64,000 bases of DNA from Fervidicoccaceae archaeon (GTDB lineage Archaea > Thermoproteota > Thermoprotei_A > Sulfolobales > Fervidicoccaceae): assembly GCA_038734945.1 (NCBI GenBank), contig JAVYOA010000002.1:1-64000 (forward strand), read 5' to 3'. The position numbers and the translations under genes are program-made. The notes under the pieces are model-generated. The model searched no databases. It saw only the letters and a list, made by a program, of their open reading frames with translations, and was not told the DNA's origin. This document shows positions 26,830-36,268 of this stretch, in pieces (position 1 is the stretch's first letter; every line of letters begins with the position of its first letter).

Positions 26830-27666
26830 ATGGAGAGAAGAAAGAGAAGTGCGCTAATATATATCCTTGCTTTTTCCTTCCTAGGTGGTGCCTTTAAAAT
26901 ATATGGAGGAATTGTTTACAATTCAAAGTCGGTCCTGGTTGATGCTCTTACATCGGTGGCAAATTACATATCGCTGGTTCTAACTGTTTTGTTCATAAAG
27001 AAGAGCTTTGAACCGCCAGACAAAGATCATCACTTTGGACACTATAGGCTGAAATTTGGAGGATCCATTTTTACCTTGATGACTTATTCCTTTGTTGCTG
27101 GAATAGCACTTATGGAAGTTATCTCTCCTCACCCATATGAAATTTCTCCAGGAGCACCGGTCATGGCAGCTATAGGATTATCGTTCTATTTGATTTCAAT
27201 TGAGCTTTCGAGGAGAAGCGGAGATGATCCTTTGATTTACTACTCAAAGTTCACGTTCAGTGAGATCATAGAGGGGGTGACGGTCATATTCTCCTCTTTG
27301 CTGGGGGTGTTCTATAGCTATATTATTGATTATCTAGGATCCGTCGTTCTCACAGGCTATATATTATATGAGCTTTCAATGTCATTCAGAGAGCTGATTT
27401 TGAGGATAAGCGACCTAGCTCCACCGGAAGGAGTTGTCGATGATATAAAGAGGAGATTCATTGAGAGAGGTGTTGAAATAGAAGATATAAAGATGAGGTA
27501 TGTTGATGAGAAAAAGCTGGAAGGTCACCTCACGCTTATTGGAGATGATAAAACTAGAGAGGAAATGGAAAAGATTGTTGATGAGGCAAAAAGGGAAGTA
27601 TTGGAGAAGTATGAAGCAGATCTCTTTGTCGAGATAAAGGAAAAAAGAAAAGGAAGAAAAGATTAG
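26830..27666 (+). CDS. Cation diffusion facilitator (CDF)-like transporter
   Basis: A 278-residue protein with about five to six helices and a cytoplasmic C-terminal ferredoxin-like domain ending in a Lys-rich tail. VDALTSVANYISLVL matches helix 2 with its metal-site Asp, and DHHFGHYRLKFGG is the HxFGxGR-type loop. In helix 5 the usual HxxxD metal pair is not evident; the aligned segment reads FSEIIEGVTVIFSS with acidic residues only. Metal (Zn, Mn, Fe) or substrate therefore stays open. GAGGTGAT precedes the ATG. Confidence 0.8.
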   Translation: MERRKRSALIYILAFSFLGGAFKIYGGIVYNSKSVLVDALTSVANYISLVLTVLFIKKSFEPPDKDHHFGHYRLKFGGSIFTLMTYSFVAGIALMEVISPHPYEISPGAPVMAAIGLSFYLISIELSRRSGDDPLIYYSKFTFSEIIEGVTVIFSSLLGVFYSYIIDYLGSVVLTGYILYELSMSFRELILRISDLAPPEGVVDDIKRRFIERGVEIEDIKMRYVDEKKLEGHLTLIGDDKTREEMEKIVDEAKREVLEKYEADLFVEIKEKRKGRKD

Positions 27667-27673
27667 GAGCCCT

Positions 27674-28282
27674 CTAAAGTATTGGAGCCCATTGGGCAAA
27701 TAACTTGAGGTGCTGAGGTACTGAGTTAGCAGATATATAAGCTGCCAGCAGTCCTGTCAGCACGAGCAGAGCAGCTTCCAATATAAGCAGTCCTCTATTT
27801 ACCTTTCCCCTGTCAAGCTGATATGAGGCAAAGTAGAACAGAACTGATGATAATCCTGCTCCTCCGTAGAGGAGAAACAGTGCCAGAGGCTCCTTCGTCA
27901 TGTTGTTGGCATAGCCCACAGCTCCATAGTATATTGTTACTATTCCGAAGACAAGAGCGAGAAATCCGATATATTCTAGTTTGTAGTTGTACTTGATGCT
28001 TATAGCCAAAGCAATCAGCCCTACTCCAAGAAGAGGATAGAGGTCATAGAATAGAATATTGTAGCTCCCTGGAAGAGGCCACAGCAAATTGCCAAATATT
28101 CCGGAAACTGCTATGTAGATTCCCAGCAGAAGAATGGGAATGTATAATGGCTTCAATTCCTTCATTATTTCTTCATATGTCGTATGAAGCATTGAGATTT
28201 TTGCAAAAGCATAGCCTATTAGTATGAAGGCTCCAGCCATGGCGAAGAGCTGTGCTGTTAGGGGATCTATGAACAGTGCCAT
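27674..28282 (-). CDS. DUF981-type archaeal membrane protein
   Basis: About 202 residues with six predicted helices. It begins MALFIDPLTAQLFAMAGAF, a start typical of the archaeal DUF981 family, and has conserved NNMTKEP and YGGAGLS segments. I know of no established function. I start at ATG 28282, since GGGGTGA lies 5 nt before it; the longer frame to 28330 lacks such a signal. It converges with the CDF gene. Confidence 0.7.
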   Translation of the reverse strand: MALFIDPLTAQLFAMAGAFILIGYAFAKISMLHTTYEEIMKELKPLYIPILLLGIYIAVSGIFGNLLWPLPGSYNILFYDLYPLLGVGLIALAISIKYNYKLEYIGFLALVFGIVTIYYGAVGYANNMTKEPLALFLLYGGAGLSSVLFYFASYQLDRGKVNRGLLILEAALLVLTGLLAAYISANSVPQHLKLFAQWAPIL

Positions 28283-28562
28283 TTTTTCACCCCAATTTTT
28301 CGAAAAGTACCTTAAGGAAATAATTTTCACGTATATACGGAAAATTTCTTAAAAAAACTAAAATTAATTAAACAAAGAAATTACTTAGCTCTTCTTCCCG
28401 GATCTTTAGCACTTTTGATTTGCCCTGGGACGTCGTGCTGAAAGAAAGTTAAAATAGAGCTCAGGAATTATTTGAAGGCGGTTGAGTTTCTCAGCTATTG
28501 AGTTTGCTGTAGAATATTTGGTTTTACAGTTTGTTTTTCCTTTAAAACTTATTCTTGAATAT

Positions 28563-30083
28563 TTAAACTTTGGCATTGCATTTGTCTTGTTTGCTCAATT
28601 TATTCACAAGCTGACTTTTATAGAAAGATCTGCTTCCTGTAAGAAAATAGCTCATAGAAGCGGAAACAACTGTGGGAATTATGTAGCTCGGACCCATAGT
28701 TTCAGCAACCAGAGTTATACTTGCCAAGAGGGACTTGCTCGTTGCAGCTACTACTGCAGCCATTGATAGTATGACATACAAAGCAGGAGGCTGAAGGTTA
28801 AAAATTTGTGCGTAAATTAGTCCAAGTACCCCCCCAACATAAAGCGATGGAATGAATAGCCCTCCGTTTCCACCGAAATTCATTGTTATGCTTGTGGCTA
28901 CAATTTTTAGAATTAAAAGCGCGATCAAATTTGTCAAAGTTAGTTTTCCTAATTCGGCTATGGAGATTTTATGAATGAAATCATAGCCTACCCCAAGCAC
29001 TTCAGGGTAAAAAAAGCCTATGATACCGAGAATTAATCCGGCATTTATTGTCATAAGCAGCATTGGAACTCTGCTGGAAACCCATTTGCTTATGGTGTTT
29101 AATATTTCAAATACTTCCATGAATGCAAAAGCGACTACTGCCGAGAGGATCCCTAGAAAAACTGCATGCATAAGGGTGGAAAGAGTTGGTTTAATAAATA
29201 TTGGAGTTGGAAAAATTGTTTCTGTTCCAAGAGTTATAGCGGAAATAAAATAGGCAGAAACAGAGGCAATAGATGCAGGGATAAAAACCTCGGCTTCTAT
29301 GTCTTTCTTGTAAGGTATTTCAAGGGCAAGCAATATCCCCGTCAATGGAGCTTTAAAGATTGCTGAAAATCCTGCTGCTGCTCCAGACAGAAACAGTGTT
29401 TTCACGTCTTTTTCATCCAACCTAAGCCTTCTAACAATAAACGAAGAGAGCCCTCCACCCAACAAAAGGCTTGGTCCCTCTAATCCAGCGCTTCCACCAA
29501 AACCCATGGTTATCACAGAGGCTAAAGTTTTGCTTAATGTATCTCTCAAGCTAACAAAGCCGCTTTTGAAATGATATCTTTCAATTAAAAGTTCTGTTCC
29601 GCAGCCACTCTCTTTATCTTCCGCCAAAAGTCTTACAGTTAAATATCCTCCGAGAAGGGCAATGATTGTTGAAACTAGGAGAAATGAAGAATTCCAGCTT
29701 ATAATAATAAATGATAAATAGTTTAGCAATTTGTAAGTGTAGAAAAGGAGGAATATGGCTAAGCCTATTACTGAACCTAAGATTAAGGGGAGCAACCAAT
29801 ACTTTGCTACTTCAAAAAATCTTTCGCTGCGCAGCTTCTTAAATTCCTCTTTAACGGCAAGTAAGTACTTGAGTAGCTTAGCACGGATTAGGTTGAAATA
29901 TTCGCCTTCCTCATGCTGGATAGAATTTTCAGCTTTCTTAACAACAAACCTAGTAAATGAGATGCCAGTCCTCTCAGCATGTCGCTGCAAGCTCCCGAGC
30001 ATCTTCAAAATGAGATAGTATGCATAGAACACTCGATCCTTAATTTTGCGCCTCTTACCTCTATCAGGTTTCATCGCAATCAT
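28563..30083 (-). CDS. ClC-family chloride channel/antiporter
   Basis: About 506 residues. Family loops are present in order: KESGCGTELLIERYH (GSGIPE region, altered), GFGGSAGLEGPSLLLGG (GxEGP), and NFGGNGGLFIPSLYVGG (GxFxP), with MSYF at the end supplying a possible Tyr anion ligand. An unusual N-terminal segment of about 90 charged residues precedes the first helix. There is no C-terminal CBS pair. ClC proteins move Cl- passively or exchange it for H+; the Glu of GLEGP is the gating glutamate. ATG 30083 or 30074 are both possible starts. Confidence 0.88.
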   Translation of the reverse strand: MIAMKPDRGKRRKIKDRVFYAYYLILKMLGSLQRHAERTGISFTRFVVKKAENSIQHEEGEYFNLIRAKLLKYLLAVKEEFKKLRSERFFEVAKYWLLPLILGSVIGLAIFLLFYTYKLLNYLSFIIISWNSSFLLVSTIIALLGGYLTVRLLAEDKESGCGTELLIERYHFKSGFVSLRDTLSKTLASVITMGFGGSAGLEGPSLLLGGGLSSFIVRRLRLDEKDVKTLFLSGAAAGFSAIFKAPLTGILLALEIPYKKDIEAEVFIPASIASVSAYFISAITLGTETIFPTPIFIKPTLSTLMHAVFLGILSAVVAFAFMEVFEILNTISKWVSSRVPMLLMTINAGLILGIIGFFYPEVLGVGYDFIHKISIAELGKLTLTNLIALLILKIVATSITMNFGGNGGLFIPSLYVGGVLGLIYAQIFNLQPPALYVILSMAAVVAATSKSLLASITLVAETMGPSYIIPTVVSASMSYFLTGSRSFYKSQLVNKLSKQDKCNAKV

Positions 30084-30131
30084 GAACAAGAAAATAATAA
30101 TACAAGTATTTATAATTTAACAGTGAATCAG

Positions 30132-30216
30132 TGCGGGGGGTGGGATTTGAACCCACGCAGGACTACTCCATCGGAGCCTCAGTCCGACCCCTTTGACCAT
30201 GCTCGGGCACCCCCGC
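30132..30216 (-). tRNA. tRNA-Leu(GAG)
   Basis: An 85-nt class II tRNA on the minus strand. The acceptor GCGGGGG pairs fully with CCCCCGC, followed by A73; the anticodon stem TCGGA/TCCGA closes loop CTGAGGC, giving anticodon GAG; the T-arm is GTGGG-TTCAAAT-CCCAC; a variable arm of about 13 nt fits leucine. No intron and no encoded CCA. It sits between the ClC gene and the cytochrome bd genes. Confidence 0.96.
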
Positions 30217-30326
30217 TCTATTTGTATATCGTGAAATATGGTTTTATATTGATTTCTCAATCATTTGTTATGAGACTTGGCAGATTTAAAAAATTGCCTT
30301 TCATTTAGGTTTTGATAATAAAAAAG

Positions 30327-31418
30327 TTATAGAACGAATCTTTTTATCATAGCATAATAAATAGCTATGGAAAATACTGCTATCGAAAGCGCTAGGAAAA
30401 CAGATATTGTTAGGATTGCTGGAAACACGCTCTGTATGCTCATGAGCGGATTTGCCAGGCTCTCGATGCTTATTCCACTGCTGCCCAGAACGACCATGTA
30501 TGGATAGCGAGATCCGTCATTCATGAACTCTCCTGTTATTGCTACAGCTATGGCAAGAATACCTATATATTTTCCATATGATGGAATGGTATTTGCTCCC
30601 AGTCTCCTCATTAAATGAATTGAGGCCGCTAGAAGAACTGCAAAAAGAAAGAGCTTTACTGCTAGAACTGGCATGAATTCTCCCGAAGTTATGCTATTAG
30701 CTATATACTGAGCATTATTGGATAGAATTAGATAGTAGGCAGTTCCTGCTATTGGCTGGAGCAGGAGGAATATAGTCGCAAAGAGTAGAGCTTTTCTGGA
30801 CCATAGTACATCTCTATCCATTATCATGATTGCTGCAACCATGAATGCTCCTACAGAAACAGCTGCTATTACTGTATGAGCATAGAGTCCCCAGAAAACG
30901 GGATCTGTATATGCATAAAGCAATGATGGCTGCGTTCCCTGAAGAAGAGCTGCTACTGATCTTGGAGAGGTAATTTCGGCGAATATTGTTCTGAATCCAA
31001 ACGGAATTCCAAAGCCAGACAGACCCATAATGAATCCGATTATGCTGTGGAGCTTTGGACTTACCTTCCCCCATGTGTACCAAAATATTGCTATTGAAGG
31101 AACTCTTATCATTATGCTAGCAATTGATATAGCAAGGGGACCAAACAATGCGCTGGCAGCTATTGCAGTTAGGGATGGGAAGAATCCTGCTAGGAATACA
31201 GTTATCACGGTTCCCCATACACCCGAGAAGAGCTCCGTTACAACCAGCAGCCTAAATGCTCTTCTGGCAAATGCCTCTAGATTTTGATCTTTTCTAGCAT
31301 AGGAAAGATATCTGTAGACGGCTACTATAATACCTACTCCGAGCGTAGTGGTTACAAAGCCTATATGTACAATAACAGCTATTCCAAGAAGGAGAAACTC
31401 GATAAATCCTGGAGTCAT
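30327..31418 (-). CDS. CydA' - CydA-paralogous second subunit of archaeal bd oxidase
   Basis: A 363-residue membrane protein of about nine helices. It is related to CydA rather than to CydB: AVIVHIGFVTTTLGVG (His18) and GLYAHTVIAAVSVG (His181) match the two CydA heme-ligand helices. The quinol-binding Q-loop and the GRxPW segment are absent. Archaea with such a CydA-CydA' pair have been described in the literature as a distinct branch of the bd oxygen reductase superfamily. It follows CydA with a 4-bp overlap (ATGA), and a GAGGTGA ribosome site lies inside the end of cydA. Exact partition of hemes between the subunits cannot be read here. Confidence 0.8.
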   Translation of the reverse strand: MTPGFIEFLLLGIAVIVHIGFVTTTLGVGIIVAVYRYLSYARKDQNLEAFARRAFRLLVVTELFSGVWGTVITVFLAGFFPSLTAIAASALFGPLAISIASIMIRVPSIAIFWYTWGKVSPKLHSIIGFIMGLSGFGIPFGFRTIFAEITSPRSVAALLQGTQPSLLYAYTDPVFWGLYAHTVIAAVSVGAFMVAAIMIMDRDVLWSRKALLFATIFLLLQPIAGTAYYLILSNNAQYIANSITSGEFMPVLAVKLFLFAVLLAASIHLMRRLGANTIPSYGKYIGILAIAVAITGEFMNDGSRYPYMVVLGSSGISIESLANPLMSIQSVFPAILTISVFLALSIAVFSIAIYYAMIKRFVL

Positions 31419-33043
31419 GAGTTCTCACCTCTTATTTTATTTAATAGCTCCCTGAAGTATTCTGAGACCTTGTCTGCGTTGAGAGCTACGTAGGCCATAG
31501 CAGCCAGACCAAGGATGTTAACAGACAGTATTATCAAAAATGCAATCAGCAGAAAAGACAGAGAATATGCAGTTGGCACAGTTGTTGCTAGCTCGCTTGG
31601 ATAGAGAAGACCGTATACTGTCCATGGCTTTCTTCCAACCTCTCTTACATACCATCCTAGAACCGATGCGGTAGCTGCTCCAAGAGCTATGAGGACTGCC
31701 AAAATCAAAATGGTCCTCTCCTTTCTGCCACCGAGCAACTTATCTATTGCTCTGGAGATAGGAGAGATCAGCGGTATTCTGTAGAGGAGGCCTGCTAAAG
31801 CTAATGAGGAAAGAAGAGCGAGTATTCCTCCAGCTATCTTAGTATAGTAGAGCACATTTATTGTTGGCAAGATTGACAAGTCAACGCTAAGATCTTGCTT
31901 ACAGACATCAGCTGCTGTTATGTTGAGAACTCTAGAAAGATTTTCATCCGATAGCTCTATATTTAGTAAGCCTGCAATTTGCTTAATGCTCTGAGCAGTT
32001 AAGTTATATTGTGAAGCGATTTGAGATAGGGTTTTGTTTCCCAGCAATTCGCATGAATTCTCATAATCTTTTATACCCATTATGGGATGGTTCGGATTTC
32101 CATAGGCAAGTAGGCTGACCAATGGATTGCTAATTTGCTCTACAGCTCCTTCCATCATTGAAAATTTTGTTGGATTGTATTCAACTACGGATGTTCCCAT
32201 TAGATGGCCGAACAAAGTTGGTTGAAGGATCATTAGAACTAGAAAAGGAATGAAGAAGGATGCGAGTATTTTCACATATCTATCATCTTTTGTTTTATAA
32301 TATCTGTAGGACCATGCTAATATGGCAATGGAAGTCCCTATTATGATGGCTGCTGTGATGTTGTGTATGGAAGACGAGATGTTGTATGGATTTTTGAGGG
32401 CAATGTAAGGATCTGTTATTAATATGCCAACTTTCTGAGCGGCAATTGGGTCTTGTAATACTGATTGAAGTGGCAACCCTGTTGCCAGCATTATGATTTT
32501 GACTGCAAGCAGCTTTGAAGGATCCATTGCTGCTGGACCGTAGTCGGGCATGAATGGATATATGCTTTCAGCAAGGTTGCCTGTTCCCCATGGAGAAACA
32601 AGCCAAGAATTTACTGAGGTAATCAGTATTCCAGAAAGAATAGCAAACGCCCAGTATGATAGTATTATCGTTAGGCTCTTTTTTGCAGAGAATTTTCCTA
32701 GGGTTACATAGAACAATATCAGAAGAGCTACCTCCATTACAAATGCTATGAGTTCCGCTGCCAATGGAGCAAATGCCGATGTGGCTATAGCAACAAGGGT
32801 TCCAGACCATATTTGAACTAGGCCGAATTCAACTAATGTTCCGGTAATAGCTCCAAGAGCGAAATTAATCATCAGTATAATTGTCGTAATTCTGGCAGCT
32901 CTCAGTAAAGACTCGTCACCAGTCCTGCTATATTTATAAAGAAGGGAAGCAATTGCAAGAGGAAAGCCAAGGGTTATTGAAACTGATATTGCATGAAAGT
33001 ATATTCCTGTAGCAGAGAGATCGAGGAGACCAGCAATCTGCAT
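31415..33043 (-). CDS. cydA: Cytochrome bd-type quinol oxidase subunit I
   Basis: About 542 residues from ATG 33043 (AAGGTGA sits 5 nt upstream). Residues that can be placed against E. coli CydA: His17 and His227 (heme ligands), Lys293 and Glu298 in the Q-loop segment TKFSMMEG, and GWYVREVGRKPW at about 463-474, the hallmark of CydA. The heme b558 methionine is not clear: the aligned helix reads YYTKIAGG. The Q-loop region carries an insertion of about 80 residues. The complex oxidises quinol and reduces oxygen at the membrane, with high oxygen affinity in known members, fitting a microaerobic lifestyle. No CydB or cydDC genes are near. Confidence 0.88.
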   Translation of the reverse strand: MQIAGLLDLSATGIYFHAISVSITLGFPLAIASLLYKYSRTGDESLLRAARITTIILMINFALGAITGTLVEFGLVQIWSGTLVAIATSAFAPLAAELIAFVMEVALLILFYVTLGKFSAKKSLTIILSYWAFAILSGILITSVNSWLVSPWGTGNLAESIYPFMPDYGPAAMDPSKLLAVKIIMLATGLPLQSVLQDPIAAQKVGILITDPYIALKNPYNISSSIHNITAAIIIGTSIAILAWSYRYYKTKDDRYVKILASFFIPFLVLMILQPTLFGHLMGTSVVEYNPTKFSMMEGAVEQISNPLVSLLAYGNPNHPIMGIKDYENSCELLGNKTLSQIASQYNLTAQSIKQIAGLLNIELSDENLSRVLNITAADVCKQDLSVDLSILPTINVLYYTKIAGGILALLSSLALAGLLYRIPLISPISRAIDKLLGGRKERTILILAVLIALGAATASVLGWYVREVGRKPWTVYGLLYPSELATTVPTAYSLSFLLIAFLIILSVNILGLAAMAYVALNADKVSEYFRELLNKIRGENS

Positions 33044-33297
33044 TGAATTCACCTTCTTTATAAAATCAAGTCTATTGATATAAAAAATTTACTCATAGAA
33101 AAATGAAATATTACAAAGTTATTTATTTATTCGGATATTTCGCTATTTTTTATGAGAGAGTTTTATTAAAGAGCGGTTCGTTTAAAGTTGAGCATCCACA
33201 TAAAGGGAGCTGTAAAAAGTATTAATAAGTTATCTTTTAAATATAAATTAATAAAATTACTTAAAAAATTGTTATTTTGTTTTACTATTTTGGAAAA

Positions 33298-33310
33298 GTT
33301 TTTATATATC
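33298..33310 (+). promoter_or_regulatory. Putative TATA box of the DAACS symporter gene
   Basis: GTTTTTATATATC lies about 38 nt before the ATG at 33343, inside an AT-rich spacer. With the usual archaeal spacing of 25-27 nt, transcription would begin near 33331-33334, leaving a very short leader. Confidence 0.5.
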
Positions 33311-33342
33311 ATGTTTAATAAACTTAGAAATTGGGATAGATT

Positions 33343-34557
33343 ATGGTTGCTTGGAAAAAATATGCATTGATCCTTGCTATAGCGGTTGGGTTTATCATAG
33401 GGATAGCTGTTGGATTTGCCTACGGAAAATCAGCAGGTGTCCTGAAGCCTCTTGGCGACTTCTTCATTAGATTGATGAGAATGATTGTGACTCCTTTAGT
33501 CATAATTACCATATCCGCAGCAGTAGCTTCGATTGCTGATCTAAGAAAGCTTGGAAAGCTGGTTTTAGGGACCTTCTTCTTCTTTATTTTGCTTTCTGCT
33601 ATCGCTGCTACTTTAATGCTGTCTGCTGCCCTTGTATTTAAGCCTGGAGCAGGCGTTGGGCTAAAACCCCCTGCTGGATATACCCCGCCAACTCCTCCTA
33701 GCGTAGTTGATATATTGTTGAATTTAGTTCCAACTGATTTTGGTAATATATTGAACGTTTCAGGTCTGCTTCAGGCAATAGTGTTCTCCATTTTGCTTGG
33801 ATTGGCAGTTAGCCTCGCTGGAGATAGAGGAAGGCCAGTAGCTGAAGCTCTTAATAGACTATCGGAAATTATGATCAAGTATGTTTCTATTATTATGTGG
33901 TATGCTCCAATCGGAGTATTCGGCTATGCTGCCTATGTGATAGGAACGTATGGAACCGGCATACTGGAGGCATATGGAAGATTGCTGCTTGTTGACTACA
34001 CGTTCAGCTTGCTTTTCTTCTTCGTTGGATACACGATAGTTACCTGGGCATCTGGTATAAATCCGCTTGTATATTGGAGGGCAATAATAGAACCAGCAAT
34101 AGTAGCCTTCACTACTAGAAGCAGTGCAGTTGCACTCCCAGTTAACTTCAGAGCAGCAAAGAGAATTGGAGTTCCTGACTATGTAGCTCAACTGGTGCTG
34201 CCTACTGGAGCTACATGCCACATGGATGGGACAGCAATGTACCAAGTTCTATCGACAATTTTCATAGCGCAGGTCTATGGCCTTGCAGTTGCCCCTGCCT
34301 TGTACCCAACCATAGTTTTGGTGGGAACTTTGGCAGCTGTTGCCACAGCAGCAGTTCCTGGAGGAGGATTGCTAATGCTTGCTATGACTGTAGGAGCAGC
34401 TGGAATGCCGCTAGAGGGTATAGCTTTGATTACAGCCATAGATCCTCTTCTGGATATGCTGAGAACAATGATAAATGCGGAAGGCGATGTGGCTGTATCC
34501 ACGTTGATGAGCAGAATAATGGAAGGTCCCAGATGGTGGGAGAAAACAAAAACCTAA
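33343..34557 (+). CDS. Dicarboxylate/amino acid:cation symporter (GltP/GltPh family)
   Basis: A 404-residue transporter of the DAACS family. Landmarks: MRMIVTPLVIITI in the first half, the reentrant hairpin HP1 region TRSSAVALPVN (serine-rich tip), the PTGATCHMDGTAMYQ segment (NMDGT motif with Asn replaced by His) in TM7, HP2 near VPGGGLL, and IDPLLDMLRTMINAEGD in TM8 with the Asp and Arg that contact the substrate. It takes up aspartate, glutamate or C4 acids with Na+ or H+. The change of Asn to His in NMDGT, a cation-binding motif, suggests proton rather than sodium coupling, but that is inference. Confidence 0.92.
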   Translation: MVAWKKYALILAIAVGFIIGIAVGFAYGKSAGVLKPLGDFFIRLMRMIVTPLVIITISAAVASIADLRKLGKLVLGTFFFFILLSAIAATLMLSAALVFKPGAGVGLKPPAGYTPPTPPSVVDILLNLVPTDFGNILNVSGLLQAIVFSILLGLAVSLAGDRGRPVAEALNRLSEIMIKYVSIIMWYAPIGVFGYAAYVIGTYGTGILEAYGRLLLVDYTFSLLFFFVGYTIVTWASGINPLVYWRAIIEPAIVAFTTRSSAVALPVNFRAAKRIGVPDYVAQLVLPTGATCHMDGTAMYQVLSTIFIAQVYGLAVAPALYPTIVLVGTLAAVATAAVPGGGLLMLAMTVGAAGMPLEGIALITAIDPLLDMLRTMINAEGDVAVSTLMSRIMEGPRWWEKTKT

Positions 34558-34647
34558 TATTTTTTTAATTCTTCCTTTTTAAAAATACGAAGAGCTGAGG
34601 AACAAAAATAACATTTTAAAACCGCTTGTTCATTACTTTACTTTGTT

Positions 34648-34742
<95 letters not shown>

Positions 34743-34758
34743 TCGTTTCATAGAAAAG

Positions 34759-35007
34759 GTGAAAGAAATGTCTGAATACAAGGGAAAGAAGAGGCCGATC
34801 GATGTAATCAAGATTTCAGATGCTGAAATACCAATAACGGAAGATCTATTGAAGATACTGAAAAAATATGTGATGACCCAGATGACACTTGAGGAACTTG
34901 CTAGAGAGCTTGGTCTGGAAAGTTGGGAGAAGGCATATGAGTTCATCAAAGCCGTGCCTGCCTGGCTGATATGGACTCCGTTCACGATGTGGGAAATAAC
35001 AGAGTGA
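34759..35007 (+). CDS. Small conserved-looking archaeal protein, function unknown
   Basis: An 82-residue, mainly helical protein, or 79 residues if the second Met is used. A helix-turn-helix-like segment TQMTLEELARELGLESWEKAYEFIKAV is followed by a Trp-rich end PAWLIWTPFTMWEIT. Similar short proteins lie next to DNA repair genes in some crenarchaea, but I cannot name the family. It overlaps the endonuclease III frame by 37 bp, which speaks for co-expression. Confidence 0.6.
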   Translation: MKEMSEYKGKKRPIDVIKISDAEIPITEDLLKILKKYVMTQMTLEELARELGLESWEKAYEFIKAVPAWLIWTPFTMWEITE

Positions 35008-35699
35008 TTTTTGACTTGGTAGTTGACGGCAAAGGTGGAGGCTATCTGTCATCGCTATCAGAAGCTTTGAAAAAGTATGAAATTCCCAAGGAGAGCGCTT
35101 TCATTGTTTTTAATGTCATCCAGAAGCACCCGAACAATCCTTTTATTACGCTAGTCAGCATCATTCTTTCCCAGAACACCAGTGACAGAAATGCTATGCT
35201 AGCTCTTGAGAGGATGGAAAAATACGGAATGACATCGCCGGAGGCTATATTGAAAGCTGGATACCAAAAAGTACTTGAAGCTGTTTATCCGTCCGGAATG
35301 GGCAAAATAAAAGCGAGAAGAATTCTTAACATATCCCAAATTGTCTTAGAAAATGGGGATTTTCTGGAAAAGGTCTGCGAGTTGGGGGAAAAAGGAAAAG
35401 AGCTTCTAATGCAGCTTGAAGGCGTTGGTTTAAAGACGGCAGATGTCTTCATGATTTCCTATTGCAATTATCCTTCATTTCCAGTCGATAGGCACATTGC
35501 TAGAATTACGGAGAGAATTGTTGGAAGAAAGATGAAGTATGAGGAAATTTCGAATTTTTGGAAGGAGAAATTGGGAGCATCTGACTATAAAATAGCGCAC
35601 ATGAAGCTGATAGCTATTGGAAGGGATATTTGCAGAAAAAGAAACCCGAAGTGCGGAATGTGCCCGCTCAGGGAATTCTGTGCTTCGAAGAGGGGGTGA
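34971..35699 (+). CDS. nth: Endonuclease III-family DNA glycosylase/AP lyase
   Basis: Up to 242 residues. The helix-hairpin-helix LEGVGLKTADVF carries catalytic Lys155, the FPVDRHIARI loop carries Asp173, and four cysteines at 221, 228, 231 and 237 give the C-x6-C-x2-C-x5-C iron-sulfur motif. The enzyme removes oxidised pyrimidines (or mismatched T/U in some archaeal relatives) and cuts the abasic site. The ATG at 34971 overlaps the preceding small gene; a GTG at 35004 is an alternative. Confidence 0.93.
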   Translation: MDSVHDVGNNRVIFDLVVDGKGGGYLSSLSEALKKYEIPKESAFIVFNVIQKHPNNPFITLVSIILSQNTSDRNAMLALERMEKYGMTSPEAILKAGYQKVLEAVYPSGMGKIKARRILNISQIVLENGDFLEKVCELGEKGKELLMQLEGVGLKTADVFMISYCNYPSFPVDRHIARITERIVGRKMKYEEISNFWKEKLGASDYKIAHMKLIAIGRDICRKRNPKCGMCPLREFCASKRG

Positions 35700-36231
35700 A
35701 AGTCACATAGAGGAAATCAGAGGTATTCTAATAACAACAAGAACAAACAGAGAGAGAAGTGCAGAAAATGAGCTTGGAAGCTTGCTAATAAGCAGAGGAA
35801 TACCCTTCAGGATGGGGGCCGAGCTTGGTAATGGAGCAGTCCTCTTTTCAACAGAATTTCCATTTAAAGCATATAGGGCAGTAATTTCTTCTCTGCTCTC
35901 TGAACCGATGAGAGTTTATCCTCTTGTTAAGCTGAAGGACCTGGAGAGAATTCTATCATTGGTGAAAATAGATAAGATGAGATGCTATTTGAGGAAAAAA
36001 ATGGAAATCTGCAATGATATTGAGAATTATGCAAGGAAAATAATTGTAGGTAAGAATTTGGATAATACTCAGAGCTCTCTACATGTGATGCTGCACATAC
36101 AGGGATTGGGAGTATTTTATGGATATTCCCCCATTCCAAGAGATTGTGAGAGGTACGAAATGATTTTAAAGATGAGCAACCTTCGGGGATTCTGTTCTTC
36201 ATATGCAGATAAAGTATCAGCCTTGCTGTAA
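35680..36231 (+). CDS. THUMP-like RNA-binding protein (Tan1-like), tentative
   Basis: About 183 residues from GTG 35680. IRGILITTRTNRERSAENELGSLLISRG, by landmarks ILITTRTNRERSAENEL, resembles the opening strand-helix of THUMP domains, and VMLHIQGLGVFYGYSP could be a later strand. Tan1-type THUMP proteins help acetylate cytidine in tRNA. The assignment rests on pattern resemblance only. No ATG is available; the frame overlaps the end of nth by 20 bp, so translational coupling is likely. Confidence 0.4.
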   Translation: MLRRGGESHIEEIRGILITTRTNRERSAENELGSLLISRGIPFRMGAELGNGAVLFSTEFPFKAYRAVISSLLSEPMRVYPLVKLKDLERILSLVKIDKMRCYLRKKMEICNDIENYARKIIVGKNLDNTQSSLHVMLHIQGLGVFYGYSPIPRDCERYEMILKMSNLRGFCSSYADKVSALL

Positions 36232-36268
36232 AGAGGAGAAATGGCGGCGGGGCCCCGCTCTTGAAAAG

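Noticed and set aside
28380-28450. GC-richer patch upstream of the DUF981 gene as a C/D sRNA
   Set aside because: There is a CTGA but no C box with correct spacing on either strand.
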